Assembly (NCBI RefSeq): GCF_015477765.1
Contig: NZ_JADLQQ010000001.1
Location: 62,001 to 126,000, forward strand
DNA: 64,000 nucleotides
Reading direction: 5' to 3'
Origin: Nocardia transvalensis
GTDB taxonomy: Bacteria; Actinomycetota; Actinomycetes; Mycobacteriales; Mycobacteriaceae
Within the stretch, counting starts at the first letter, position 1. Every line of letters starts with the position of its first letter. The translations under genes were made by a program, and so were the position numbers. This document shows, one piece after another, positions 43,671 to 52,366 of the stretch. The notes below the pieces were generated by a model. That model was not told the origin of the DNA. It ran no database searches and saw nothing but the letters and a program-made list of their open reading frames with translations.

Positions 43671-44633
43671 ATGTCGTTGTTGATTACCGAGCAGGCTGGG
43701 GCGGTGCTCACGGTGGCCATGAACAATCCGCCGTTCAACTTTCTCGATGCCGCGCTGATGAGCGAGTTGGAGGAGCTGCTGGCGAGTGTCGACCGCGATT
43801 CGAGTGTGCGGGCGGTAGTGCTGACCAGTGCGGTGCCCGAGGTGTTCATCAGCCATTACGACGTCGGGGAGATACTCGACGGGAGCGAACGGGCCGGAAT
43901 GCGGGTTCCCGCACCGGTGGCCGCGGTCGCCCTGCGGACACTGGCTCCGCTGCGCCGGGTGCCCGGTGTGCGGCGGCTGCTCGATCACGGCCCGGCGGCC
44001 GGGGTGGCCGGGCTGCTGCGCTATCACGCGGTCATCTCCCGAATGCGCCACAGCTCAACGGTTTTCGTCGCGGCGCTGAACGGGCGCGCGCTGGGCGGCG
44101 GCTTGGAATTGGCGCTCGGCTGCGATATCCGGGTGATGGCCGACGGCCCCTACGAGATCGGACAGCCGGAGATCCTGATCGGATTGCTGCCCGGCGGGGG
44201 TGGCATTGCGGCCCTCACTCGCAGTATCGGCCTGTCGGCGACGGTCGAATTGGCCCTCGAGGGACGTCCCCTCACCCCGCGACAAGCCTATGACGCCCGC
44301 ATCATCCACCACCTCACCCCACCGGACCAGACCGTACCCCGGGCCCAGGAGATCGCTGCCCGACTCGCCCGCCGGTCCCCCGCAGCCGTGCGAGCGGTCA
44401 AGCACGCCGCCTACGACGGCGCCACGGTCCCGCTCGGCCGCGGCCTCGCCATGGAACGAATTGCCTTCTTAGCCTTGGCAACTCGCCCCGACACCCGGGC
44501 GGCCATGCGCACCTACCGCGACACCGTGGCCGACTATGAACGCTCCGGCACGGGACTGCAGGACTTTGTCACCGAACAACTCCCCCGTCTGCTGGACGGC
44601 ACCGCCATAGACTTCACGAACGGAACGAAGTAA
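43671..44633 (+). CDS. Enoyl-CoA hydratase/isomerase family protein
   Basis: 320 residues, crotonase fold. The oxyanion-hole sequence AALNGRALGGGLELALGCDIRVMAD and the QPEILIGLLPGGGG segment carry both glutamates expected for hydratase activity. An insert of about 50 residues (around 75-125) and a longer C-terminus exceed the usual 260. CAGGAGG 6 nt before ATG 43671 gives the start. It is isolated from other fatty-acid genes, so the true substrate is open. Confidence 0.86.
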   Translation: MSLLITEQAGAVLTVAMNNPPFNFLDAALMSELEELLASVDRDSSVRAVVLTSAVPEVFISHYDVGEILDGSERAGMRVPAPVAAVALRTLAPLRRVPGVRRLLDHGPAAGVAGLLRYHAVISRMRHSSTVFVAALNGRALGGGLELALGCDIRVMADGPYEIGQPEILIGLLPGGGGIAALTRSIGLSATVELALEGRPLTPRQAYDARIIHHLTPPDQTVPRAQEIAARLARRSPAAVRAVKHAAYDGATVPLGRGLAMERIAFLALATRPDTRAAMRTYRDTVADYERSGTGLQDFVTEQLPRLLDGTAIDFTNGTK

Positions 44634-44740
44634 AGCGGTCACGGAATCTCATTGCCGCGGTGGGACGTCTTGCCGGATTGACAGGCCGTCTGTCACTATG
44701 GGTTCATGTTCGTTGGAAAGGACAACGCCACCCTCATCCG

Positions 44741-45780
44741 GTGAGCGTATTCGGGCAGCGGGACGCTGCAGAAATTCGTCGAAAATGGCTGGGGTGGATG
44801 CTGTCCACCGCACCGGCCGATCGTTCCGCCGCGGAAGCGGCATTATCCGAACTCTACCGAGCGGTGGAATTACCTCCGCCGCGGTTTCGTTGGGTTCATT
44901 CCCCCTTGCAGGCCATGTGCACCGGTGAGCCCGGAAGAGTCGACCGGCGGCCGGTATGGCAGTGGGATACCTCGGATTGCCCTGTACTGAAGCGCCTTTC
45001 GGCACTCTGTAGTGAGACTGCGGCTACCGGTCCGCCGCCGGTACGGGGCTGTTCGAGCTGTGGGTCTCCGCGCCGTTGTCGCGGTCCTGGGCCCAGTGCG
45101 TGCAGCCGACCCTCGATGCGGCGCACGATCGGTGGAATCCGTTGCGCTATTGGCACCGAACATGTGGCTGGTATGCGGCATGGGCCGACTTTCCCATCGG
45201 CCCGGACCGGCGCTCGGCGCGGCTGTGGCACTCGTGGGCGACCGTCACCCGCACGTGCGGGCCATGGTGGCCGGGCGAGCGGATCTGCGTGATCTCCGAA
45301 CGGCCGCAGATCGTCCGCACCGAACCGGCCGGTGACCTCGGCGAGGTGCGACTGCACTGCGCCGACGGTCCGGCGGTGCGCTATGCCGACGGCTGGGAGC
45401 TGCACTTCTGGCACGGCACGCGGGTGCCGCGATGGGTGATCGAAGCGCCCACCGCCGCCGCCATCGACGCCGAACCCAATATCGAGGTGCGCCGGTGCGC
45501 GATCGAACGTCTCGGCTGGCCCGCCTATCTCGAACAAGCCGGAATGCGTTTGGTCGCAACCGCTCCCGACCCGGCAAACCGCGGCTTCGAGCTGATGCTC
45601 TACGACCTGCCCCGCAACCAGCGCGTGCTGGTCGTCACCAACGGCTCGCTCGAGCGTGACGGCACCCGCCGCCGCTACGGTCTCGGCGTGCCGGGACATT
45701 TCACCGAACCCGTCGCCGCAGCGGCCTGGACCTACGGCCTGACCGCGGCGCAGTACTCCCGACTCGTACAACGCACCTGA
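44741..45780 (+). pseudogene. DUF6745-like gene interrupted by a frameshift
   Basis: Two frames together make one protein. The first (from GTG 44741) reads RKWLGWMLSTAPADRSAAEAALSELYRAVELPPPRFRWVHSP, the usual N-terminus of DUF6745 proteins. The second (frame open after a TGA at 45013-45015, to the stop at 45780) gives RTCGPWWPGERICVISERP, EPNIEVRRCAIERLGWPAYL and RRRYGLGVPGHFTEPVAAAAWTYGL, its usual C-terminus. The switch lies between about 45010 and 45050. The N-terminal half is also shorter than in relatives I know. A single-base indel, or a sequencing error, would explain it. Function of the family is unknown. Confidence 0.65.
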
Positions 45781-45790
45781 GGTGACCCCC

Positions 45791-46195
45791 ATGACCGATT
45801 CCCTTGCGCTCGAGAACCTCGAGCAGTCCCTGCACATCCCGGTTGTCGACGGCATGCACGCCCAAGGCGACCTGATCGTCATCCCGATACGGCTGCTCGC
45901 CTCGGTCGCCGCAATCCCCGAGGCGACCTGGCGGTATGTGCCGCCGGACGGCATCGAGGTGCTGCGCGGCGCCGCGGGTGGCAACCCGCATACTCTCGTC
46001 GCCGAGCCCGGCTCCTGCCGCTGGACGACACAGGTCCACGACCCCGAAGGACTGGCGCTGGGCATGTTCACCACCGACACCGTGGCTTACCTGATGCATC
46101 CCGAACACGGGGCCACCGGCAGCGCACCGGGCACCTATCTGATCCGCCGCCAGCGCGAATTCAGTAGCTTCGGTTCGTCTCTGGTTGCCGACTGA
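45791..46195 (+). CDS. Hypothetical protein downstream of DUF6745-like gene
   Basis: 134 acidic residues, not recognised. The sequence looks like a compact beta-rich domain (GDLIVIPIRLLASVAAIPEATWRYVPPDGIEVLRG, TTDTVAYLMHPEHGATGSAPGTYLIRRQREF). GAGGTG precedes ATG 45791, 10 nt after the DUF6745-like stop, so the two are likely one operon, and such proteins recur beside DUF6745 genes as I recall. A 14-bp terminator hairpin follows. Confidence 0.68.
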   Translation: MTDSLALENLEQSLHIPVVDGMHAQGDLIVIPIRLLASVAAIPEATWRYVPPDGIEVLRGAAGGNPHTLVAEPGSCRWTTQVHDPEGLALGMFTTDTVAYLMHPEHGATGSAPGTYLIRRQREFSSFGSSLVAD

Positions 46196-46206
46196 CCGCC
46201 TCGTGC

Positions 46207-46241
46207 GACGGCGGCCGGCGCTGTGCGCGCCGGCCGCCGTC
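46207..46241. terminator. Terminator hairpin
   Basis: GACGGCGGCCGGCG pairs perfectly with CGCCGGCCGCCGTC (14 bp, 7-nt loop), 12 nt after the stop of the gene at 45791 and before the convergent hemerythrin gene. Confidence 0.85.
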
Positions 46242-46280
46242 GTCCTACTTCGCCGCTCTCTCGAGGTCGCGAATGTGCTG

Positions 46281-46847
46281 TCAGTGACGCGGTTTGGTGA
46301 TTGCGTCCTTGACGCGGTCGAGGACCGCGGCGAACGGTCCCACGAACATGTTCGCGGGTGCGGACTCCACGCCCGGATGGGGGCGCGTCGGGGCGGTTTT
46401 CTCGGCGAATTCGACGACGGTGCGCATGCGCTCGAGGTCGTCCTGGTCGAGCTGGGTGCGCAGCTGCTTGAATTCCTCGCTCTCCTCGTGACCGGCGTGG
46501 TTGAGGACCGCGTCACGCAGGGCGGCCAGTTTCACGCCGAATTCCGGTGAGGAAATATCCATATCGTCGAGTTCGGACAAGGCCTTCTTGGCCTTGTTCT
46601 CCTCTTGCAGCCGGGCGTCCACGATGGCATCGCCGTTATCGATCTCACGGCGAGCCCGCGGATGGACGATCTCCTCCTCGGCGGTCTCGTGAACCGCCAG
46701 CAGCCGGCGCAGCTCGAAGAACTTCTGCTCCCGCTCCTCCGGGGTCGCCGCCTCGGCGGTTTCGGCGAACAGCTGCCGAATCCGGTTGTGCTGGTCCAGC
46801 AGGAAGTCGACGACGTCCGCAGTGCTTTCGATGCGTTGTGCTGCCAT
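46281..46847 (-). CDS. Hemerythrin HHE domain protein
   Basis: 188 residues. A four-helix HHE domain with the histidine/glutamate pattern DFLLDQHNRIRQLF, LLAVHETAEEEIVHP and VLNHAGHEESEEF indicates a di-iron hemerythrin-like centre, which binds O2, NO or peroxide. Mycobacterial relatives (Rv2633c type) act as catalase-like or redox sensors. The C-terminal 40 residues form an extra tail. GGAGGTACC before ATG 46847 fixes the start. Confidence 0.9.
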   Translation of the reverse strand: MAAQRIESTADVVDFLLDQHNRIRQLFAETAEAATPEEREQKFFELRRLLAVHETAEEEIVHPRARREIDNGDAIVDARLQEENKAKKALSELDDMDISSPEFGVKLAALRDAVLNHAGHEESEEFKQLRTQLDQDDLERMRTVVEFAEKTAPTRPHPGVESAPANMFVGPFAAVLDRVKDAITKPRH

Positions 46848-46947
46848 GGTTGGTACCTCCTGGTCGGCATGGATGGCCGGGCTGGTAGCCATCCATCGAC
46901 GCCGTACCCGGCCCACCGAGTCACAAACGACGGCGCACGAGCCGGAT

Positions 46948-48060
46948 TCAGCCGCGCGCGAGACCGGTCTCCGCCCGCAGCGCCTCCACCACCTCGAAAT
47001 CGCGGTCGGTAGGGTCGAAACCGCCTATTCCCGAGGCGAATTCGCGGATGCGCCAGGGACCGATCGTCTGCGCGGCCAGCGGCGGGGTGCCCAGTCCCGC
47101 GCCGTCGCGCAGGCCGTCGACGAATTCACCGAGCGCGTCCAGCCCGCCGAATCGTGGCGACCACCCCAACTCGGTGCGGGCACGGGTGGTGTCCATGACC
47201 GGCAGATGCAGGAAGGCGTCGAGCAGATCCGCCGGCACCGGTGCCAGACGCAGCCGCCACGCCGCCGCGGTCGCGGCCCGTGCGAGGCCCTGCGGCAGCG
47301 GCACGGTCCGCGCCCGGAACAGCTCGGCCAGCCGCTGCGCATCGATCACCGGATCGGCCGCGATATTGAAGGCGCCGTGGACATCTCGCGTCACCGCCAG
47401 CCGGAACGCCTGCCCCGCATCGTCGGTGTGCACGGCCTGGAAGCGCAGTCCCGGCAGCGCGGGCACGACCGGCACCGTGCCCGGACCCACCAGCCGGTTC
47501 GGCAGCAACGGGCCGATGAACAGGCGCCGCTGCTCGCTCGCGGACCCGCGCTGGAAGACGAACGCCGGGCGCAGGCGCACCACCCGGCAGCCGGGGTGCT
47601 CGCGTTCGAAAATATCCAACAGCCGTTCCACATAGGCCTTTTCGCGGGTGTACGCGGCGGCAGGCCAGCCATGGGTCGGCCAGCTCTCGTCCACCGGATG
47701 CGCGTCGCGGGTCGGCGAATAGGCGCCCACCGACGACGCGTAGACCAGCGTCGGCACCTTCGCCTGCGCCACCGCACGGAATACCCGGCCGCTGCCGATC
47801 ACATTGGCTCGCCAGGTCTGCAGCGGCCGGTGGGTCGGCTGGAACAGCCACGCCAGATGGATCACGGCATCCGCATCGCGAAACAGCGGCACCAGATCGT
47901 CGTCGCGCACGTCGGCGCTGGTCCAGTCCGTCTTGTCCGGCCGCCAGCCGGGCACCCTGCGCGCCAGCCCGAGGATCGATGTCACCTCCGGGTCCTGCGC
48001 CAGGGCCGAGACCACCCCGGTCCCGATGTTCCCGGTGGCGCCCACGACTACCACCCGCAT
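46948..48060 (-). CDS. NAD-dependent epimerase/dehydratase family protein
   Basis: 370 residues of the extended short-chain dehydrogenase family. The NAD loop VVGATGNIGTGVV is at the start, VIHLAWLFQ and VYASSVGAYSPT follow, and YTREK provides the YxxxK pair. The last 60 residues exceed the fold. GGAGGAGG precedes ATG 48060. Substrate (sugar nucleotide or other) unknown. It is divergent from the small gene and glucose dehydrogenase. Confidence 0.88.
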   Translation of the reverse strand: MRVVVVGATGNIGTGVVSALAQDPEVTSILGLARRVPGWRPDKTDWTSADVRDDDLVPLFRDADAVIHLAWLFQPTHRPLQTWRANVIGSGRVFRAVAQAKVPTLVYASSVGAYSPTRDAHPVDESWPTHGWPAAAYTREKAYVERLLDIFEREHPGCRVVRLRPAFVFQRGSASEQRRLFIGPLLPNRLVGPGTVPVVPALPGLRFQAVHTDDAGQAFRLAVTRDVHGAFNIAADPVIDAQRLAELFRARTVPLPQGLARAATAAAWRLRLAPVPADLLDAFLHLPVMDTTRARTELGWSPRFGGLDALGEFVDGLRDGAGLGTPPLAAQTIGPWRIREFASGIGGFDPTDRDFEVVEALRAETGLARG

Positions 48061-48191
48061 GGCGTACCTCCTCCATCGCGCATCTGCTGTCGTTAGCCGC
48101 GTACCCGGACCCGGGCCGAGCACACGCCCGGTTTGCCGATCGCGGATCCGGGAACGTCGTGCACGTCTGCATCCCCCGAAAGGAGCACGTG

Positions 48192-48314
48192 ATGGGCCGG
48201 CCGGTGCCGTGGGCGACAAGGGCCCAGCGGCGGAATCCGTTCCGCGAATGCGACGACCTCGCCGATCGGAGCGAGAAGGCCGGACCGCCGCGTACCGAGC
48301 TCGCGAAAGGCTGA
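48192..48314 (+). CDS. 40-residue small protein before glucose dehydrogenase gene
   Basis: A very short frame with a strong ribosome site (GAAAGGAG 7 nt before ATG 48192). It encodes a hydrophilic, arginine- and proline-rich peptide ending TELAKG. Its stop lies 4 nt before the dehydrogenase ATG, whose own AAAGG site is inside the small gene, so it may act as a coupled leader. Coding is supported only by signals and position, not by similarity. Confidence 0.4.
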   Translation: MGRPVPWATRAQRRNPFRECDDLADRSEKAGPPRTELAKG

Positions 48315-48318
48315 TCGC

Positions 48319-49380
48319 ATGCGAGCACTCACCGTCATTCCCGGCAAGCCCGATTCGCTGGCCGTCGAGGAGGTCGACGCTCCCCGCCCCGCCCCCGGCG
48401 AAATGCTGGTCCGCGGTCTGGCCCTGGGTATCTGCGGCACCGACCGGGAGATCGCCGCAGCCGAGTACGGCTCGCCGCCACCGGGTCGGCAGCAGTTGGT
48501 GCTCGGCCACGAATCGCTGGGGCGGGTCGAGCACGCACCCGATGAAAGTGGCTTCGCCGCAGGCGATCTCGTGGTGGGTGTGGTGCGCCGCCCGGATCCG
48601 GTGCCGTGTGCGGCCTGCGCGCGGGGCCGGTTCGATATGTGCCGCAACGGCCGCTACACCGAGCGCGGCATCAAGGGGCTCGACGGCTACGGCAGCCAAT
48701 TGTGGTCCGTATCTGCGGATTACGCGGTGAAGCTGCCGAAGAACCTGGAACGGACGGGGATGCTGACCGAGCCGACCAGCGTGGTGGCCAAGGCGTGGGA
48801 TCAGGTCGACGCGATCGGCAAGCGCAGCTGTTTCGATCCGGAGCGGGTGCTGGTCACCGGCGCCGGTCCGATCGGATTGCTGGCCGCCTTGATCGGCGCC
48901 CAGCGCGGGCTCGACGTCCATGTCCTTGACCGCGTCACCAGCGGGCCGAAACCCGAACTGGTGCGCGCGCTCGGCGCGACCTACCACCACGGTGACCCGG
49001 GTGAGCTGGCCCAGCACATCGATCCGGACGTGGTGATCGAGGCCACCGGCGCCGGGGAGGTGGTCTTCGACGTCATCGCGGAAACCACCCCGACCGGCAT
49101 CGTCTGCCTGACCGGCGTCTCGCCTCGGGGTCGCACCCTCACCATCGATGCCGGTGCGTTGAATCGAACCCTGGTGCTGGACAACGAGGTTGTGGTCGGC
49201 TCGGTGAACGCCAGCGTCGAGCACTACCGCCAGGCCGTGGCCGCCCTCGCCGCGGCCGACGGCCGCTGGCTCGAGCGCCTGATCACCCGTCGCATCGGCC
49301 TCGAGCAGCTACCCAAGGGCTTTGCGGCGGAGAAAGACGACGTGAAAGTGGTCGTGGCACTGGACGACAGCCAACTCTGA
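48319..49380 (+). CDS. Glucose 1-dehydrogenase-like zinc alcohol dehydrogenase
   Basis: 353-residue medium-chain dehydrogenase. The catalytic zinc ligands are in GICGTDREI (Cys) and LGHESLG (His-Glu), the structural-zinc cysteines in VPCAACARGRFDMC, and the nucleotide loop in VLVTGAGPIGLLAAL. The long C-terminal domain and the GTDRE motif place it near archaeal/bacterial glucose dehydrogenases rather than simple alcohol dehydrogenases. It probably oxidises an aldose to a lactone with NAD(P). ATG 48319 is decided by AAAGG upstream and coupling to the 40-residue frame. Confidence 0.87.
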   Translation: MRALTVIPGKPDSLAVEEVDAPRPAPGEMLVRGLALGICGTDREIAAAEYGSPPPGRQQLVLGHESLGRVEHAPDESGFAAGDLVVGVVRRPDPVPCAACARGRFDMCRNGRYTERGIKGLDGYGSQLWSVSADYAVKLPKNLERTGMLTEPTSVVAKAWDQVDAIGKRSCFDPERVLVTGAGPIGLLAALIGAQRGLDVHVLDRVTSGPKPELVRALGATYHHGDPGELAQHIDPDVVIEATGAGEVVFDVIAETTPTGIVCLTGVSPRGRTLTIDAGALNRTLVLDNEVVVGSVNASVEHYRQAVAALAAADGRWLERLITRRIGLEQLPKGFAAEKDDVKVVVALDDSQL

Positions 49381-49396
49381 GCCGAATCGGGGATTG

Positions 49397-49417
49397 TATG
49401 GGACTCCGAGTCCCATA
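49397..49417 (+). promoter_or_regulatory. Perfect 21-bp operator upstream of AurF-type gene
   Basis: TATGGGACTC, one central base, then GAGTCCCATA: a perfect 10-1-10 palindrome overlapping the probable -10 element (CATATAT, 49414-49420). It lies 34 nt before the oxygenase ATG. Size and symmetry fit a TetR-family dimer; the TetR gene at 50511 is the obvious candidate. Confidence 0.82.
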
Positions 49418-49450
49418 TATCCTGGAGGCGGAGAGGTTCAGGAGGCACCG

Positions 49451-50449
49451 ATGACGTTGTCCGCAATCCGCCAGGGTGAACTGTTCGGGCCGCACTATCG
49501 CGAAGCGCTCGCGACGCTGTCGGAAGGGTCGGTACACCGGCACTTCGATCCCTATCGCGATATCGACTGGGACGGACCGGAATTCGCGATCGATCCCGAC
49601 GATCCGCGCTGGGTGCTCGATCCCGGCATCGACCCGCTCGGCGCGACGCAGTGGTATCGCGAATTACCGCTGCAGCGGCAGATCGAGATCGGGAAGTGGC
49701 GGATCGCCAATGTCGTCAAGGTGGGTGCCGCCTTCGAGAGTGTGCTGATCCGCGGCCTGATGCAGTACATCATGACGCTGCCCAACGGTTCACCGGAGTT
49801 CCGGTACTGCCTGCACGAGATGACCGAAGAGTGCAACCACATCCAGATGTTCCAGGAGCTGGTGAACCGGATCGGTGTCGACGTGCCCGGTATGCGGCCG
49901 ATCTTCCGGGTGCTCTCGCCGTTCATCGGGGTGGCCGGTGGCTATTTCCACGTCATCCTGTTCATCGGCATCCTGGGCGGCGAGGAGCCCATCGACCACT
50001 ATCAGAAGGCGGTCATCCGCGCCGGTTCGCACCTCCCGCCCGCGGTCGTGCGGACGATGGAGATCCACATCGCCGAGGAAGCGCGGCACATCTCCTTCGC
50101 CCACGAGTACCTCACCGCCCACATCCAGCGCTCGAATCCCGCCGGAAAAGTCGTGTGCGCATTGGCATTTCCACTGGCGATGCGCTGGCTGGTGGGTGAG
50201 ATCATGGCACCTCCGCGCTCGTTCGCCGCCCGCTTCGACATTCCGCGCGAGGTCATCAAGGAGGCGTTCTGGCGCGCACCCACCTCCCGCCGGATTCTGT
50301 CCGGATATTTCGACGACGTTCGCAAGCTCGCCGGAGATCTGGGCATGCTGAACCCGGCGACCCGATTGCTGTGGCGCGCATTGCATATCGACGGACCGCC
50401 GTCGCGGTACCGCAGCGAACCCGACCGGCGCACGCGCCGGGTCGGGTAA
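49451..50449 (+). CDS. AurF-type di-iron oxygenase
   Basis: 332 residues of the AurF/CmlI di-iron N-oxygenase family. The helix-bundle metal ligands are seen as the glutamate in AAFESVLIRGL, the HEMTEECNHIQMF pair (Glu plus ExxH), and EIHIAEEARHISFAHEYL near the middle. Family members oxidise aryl amines to nitro groups or act on fatty-acid-like substrates; no biosynthetic cluster is present here, so substrate is open. AGGAGG lies 5 nt before ATG 49451. A palindrome in its promoter and the convergent TetR gene suggest inducible expression. Confidence 0.87.
   Translation: MTLSAIRQGELFGPHYREALATLSEGSVHRHFDPYRDIDWDGPEFAIDPDDPRWVLDPGIDPLGATQWYRELPLQRQIEIGKWRIANVVKVGAAFESVLIRGLMQYIMTLPNGSPEFRYCLHEMTEECNHIQMFQELVNRIGVDVPGMRPIFRVLSPFIGVAGGYFHVILFIGILGGEEPIDHYQKAVIRAGSHLPPAVVRTMEIHIAEEARHISFAHEYLTAHIQRSNPAGKVVCALAFPLAMRWLVGEIMAPPRSFAARFDIPREVIKEAFWRAPTSRRILSGYFDDVRKLAGDLGMLNPATRLLWRALHIDGPPSRYRSEPDRRTRRVG
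50419..50447. terminator. Terminator overlapping the AurF-type gene end
   Basis: ACCCGACCGGCGC pairs with GCGCCGGGTCGGGT with one bulge and a 2-3-nt loop. The stem is part of the last codons of the oxygenase gene and lies between it and the convergent TetR gene. Confidence 0.55.
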
Positions 50450-50510
50450 CCGAGAGGGGTGTACGCCGGTCGGGTTGGCGGGATTGGGGATGAGGCAGGA
50501 CGGGTGGTCG

Positions 50511-51224
50511 CTACTCCGCGGCGGCCAGGGCCTCTATCACCTGCAGGAACGGTTGGTCGGGGTCGAGGATTACGTCGTGGGCGCGGGCTACTCCGTCGAG
50601 GACGCTCCAGGCATAGCTCGATACCTCGGTGATCAGCTGGTCTCGGGTCAGTGAGGGGTTCGGGTCGCGGGCCCAGCGGGTGACGGTGGCCTCGGTCATC
50701 GAGACGATGGCGAAGGTCATGGTGTCGACGACGGGCGGGTCCGCGACGCCGACCACTCCGGCCAGCCCGGACACCAGCCGGCCCAGGCGCTCGGTGACGG
50801 TGGCCAGCAGGCTGGTGACCGCGTCCTGATCCTGATCGTCGCCGGTCGCCGGGCCGCTGCGCAGGAACTCGTGCAGGCGGGGATGGTCGCCGATCCAACC
50901 GACAACGGCGCCGACGGCACGCGCCAGGATCTCGCGGATCGAGCCCGACCCGATATCCAGGGCCGCATCGAGGGTGTCGATGAACCGCTCGCCGATGGCG
51001 GATCGTACGCGCCGATCCAATTCGTCGCGACCCGAGAATTGCCGGTACAGAACCGATTTCGCCAGCCCCGCGCGAGCGGCGATCCGCTGCGCCGAGATAT
51101 CGGCACCCGGCGGCGTCTCCTCCAGCAGCGCGATGGCCGCCTCGACGATGCGCGCGCGGCGCTCGTCGTTGTGCGGCTGCCATCGCGCCCGCCGCCCCTC
51201 GACCACCACCGCTCCTGTCGACAC
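50511..51224 (-). CDS. TetR-family transcriptional regulator
   Basis: 237 residues. The N-terminal helix-turn-helix is RRARIVEAAIALLEETPPG...ISAQRIAARAGLAKSVLYRQFSGRDEL, followed by the helical ligand domain. GTG 51224 is chosen because a TACACT box ends 6 nt before it, a leaderless arrangement; the next GTG (with AGGAGCG upstream) is the alternative. It converges with the AurF-type gene and probably binds the 21-bp palindrome at 49397. Confidence 0.88.
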   Translation of the reverse strand: MSTGAVVVEGRRARWQPHNDERRARIVEAAIALLEETPPGADISAQRIAARAGLAKSVLYRQFSGRDELDRRVRSAIGERFIDTLDAALDIGSGSIREILARAVGAVVGWIGDHPRLHEFLRSGPATGDDQDQDAVTSLLATVTERLGRLVSGLAGVVGVADPPVVDTMTFAIVSMTEATVTRWARDPNPSLTRDQLITEVSSYAWSVLDGVARAHDVILDPDQPFLQVIEALAAAE

Positions 51225-51230
51225 GCCCCG

Positions 51231-51236
51231 AGTGTA
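51231..51236 (-). promoter_or_regulatory. -10 box of leaderless tetR promoter
   Basis: TACACT on the minus strand, 6 nt before the GTG of the TetR gene; the same box and spacing occurs before ftsE. Confidence 0.5.
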
Positions 51237-51265
51237 GGCAGTCGGCGGGTCGGGTGCCGAACCGA

Positions 51266-52366
51266 TCAGCGCACGCGGTACTCCTCGGCCGTGGCGGAGA
51301 GCCGCATCCCGTGGCCGGGCCGATCCGCGGGCACGTGCAGCAGGCCTCCGCGCACCGGCGGCACGCCGTCGGCCAGCAGCGGTTCCAGCCGGGCGTGGTC
51401 GGCGAACCATTCCACATCGCGGAGGTTGGGCACCGCGCCCGCGATGGGCGCGTGGAGTGCGGGCGCGCAGTGCGCCGAGACCTCGAGGCCGTTGGCCGCG
51501 CCGATTCCGGCGCAGCGGAGCAGACCGGTGTAGCCGCCACAGCGGGTGACGTCCAATTGCAGGCAGTCCACGGCGGTGACCAGGCGGGTGGTGTCATAGT
51601 CGTCGTAGATGTACTCCCCCGCCGCGACCTCGCAGCGCAGCGCGGCCCGCACCGAACCCAGTCCGCCGATGTCGTCGCTGGTCACCGGCTCCTCGAACCA
51701 GGCCACGCCCAGTTCGTCGAGTTCGGCGCCGACGCGGCGGGCCTGCCCCCGGGTGTAGCCGCCGTTGGCGTCCACCATCAGCCGCACGCCGTGGCCCGCC
51801 CGCTGCCGTAACCGGCGCACCCGGTGCAGATCGCGATCCACTGCGCCCCCGGAGTTTTCGCCGATCTTGATCTTCATGGCGGCACAGCCCGCCGCATGCC
51901 ATCGGTCGATCTGCTCGTCGAGCTGATCGTCGTCGAGGGTGGTGAAGCCGCCGGAACCGTAGACCGGCACCGCGGTGCGGGTCGCCCCGAACAGCGTCGG
52001 CAGCGGGATGGCATGCAGCCTGGCCTGCAGATCCCACAGCGCGATATCGACCGCGCTGATGGCATGGGCGCCAATGCCTTTGGCGCCAATATTGCGGCAG
52101 GCCCGCCGCATCGCCTGCCAGCAGCCGGGGATGTCGAACGGCGACCTCTCGCGCAGCGCCGGCGCCAGGATGTCGGTGATCACCGTGGCCGCCGCGGCGC
52201 TGCTGTAGGTCCACCCCAGACCCGTGCGGCCCCCGGCCTCGACGGTGACGGTGACGGCGGTGGTGGCATCCCATTCGAGGGTGCCGTCGGCCTCCGGTTC
52301 CGGAGTGGGGAACCGGTAGGCCGCGGCCTCGATCTTGTCGCAGACGGTGGGCTGGTCCTCGGTCAT
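51266..52366 (-). CDS. Enolase-superfamily enzyme (mandelate racemase type)
   Basis: 366 residues. Capping-domain start, then the barrel with KxK bases (MKIKIGE), metal ligands in LMVDANGGY, WFEEPV and VAAGEYI, and a late HCAPALH histidine, as in mandelate-racemase-subgroup acid-sugar dehydratases. ATG 52366 overlaps the stop of the FAD/Fe-S gene by 4 nt (ATGA). The pair suggests catabolism of a hydroxy acid or aldonic/uronic acid, dehydration plus oxidation (inference). Confidence 0.88.
   Translation of the reverse strand: MTEDQPTVCDKIEAAAYRFPTPEPEADGTLEWDATTAVTVTVEAGGRTGLGWTYSSAAAATVITDILAPALRERSPFDIPGCWQAMRRACRNIGAKGIGAHAISAVDIALWDLQARLHAIPLPTLFGATRTAVPVYGSGGFTTLDDDQLDEQIDRWHAAGCAAMKIKIGENSGGAVDRDLHRVRRLRQRAGHGVRLMVDANGGYTRGQARRVGAELDELGVAWFEEPVTSDDIGGLGSVRAALRCEVAAGEYIYDDYDTTRLVTAVDCLQLDVTRCGGYTGLLRCAGIGAANGLEVSAHCAPALHAPIAGAVPNLRDVEWFADHARLEPLLADGVPPVRGGLLHVPADRPGHGMRLSATAEEYRVR

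Noticed and set aside
44698..44928. Small frame upstream of the DUF6745-like gene
   Set aside because: It overlaps the N-terminal DUF6745 frame and has serine/arginine-rich shadow composition.
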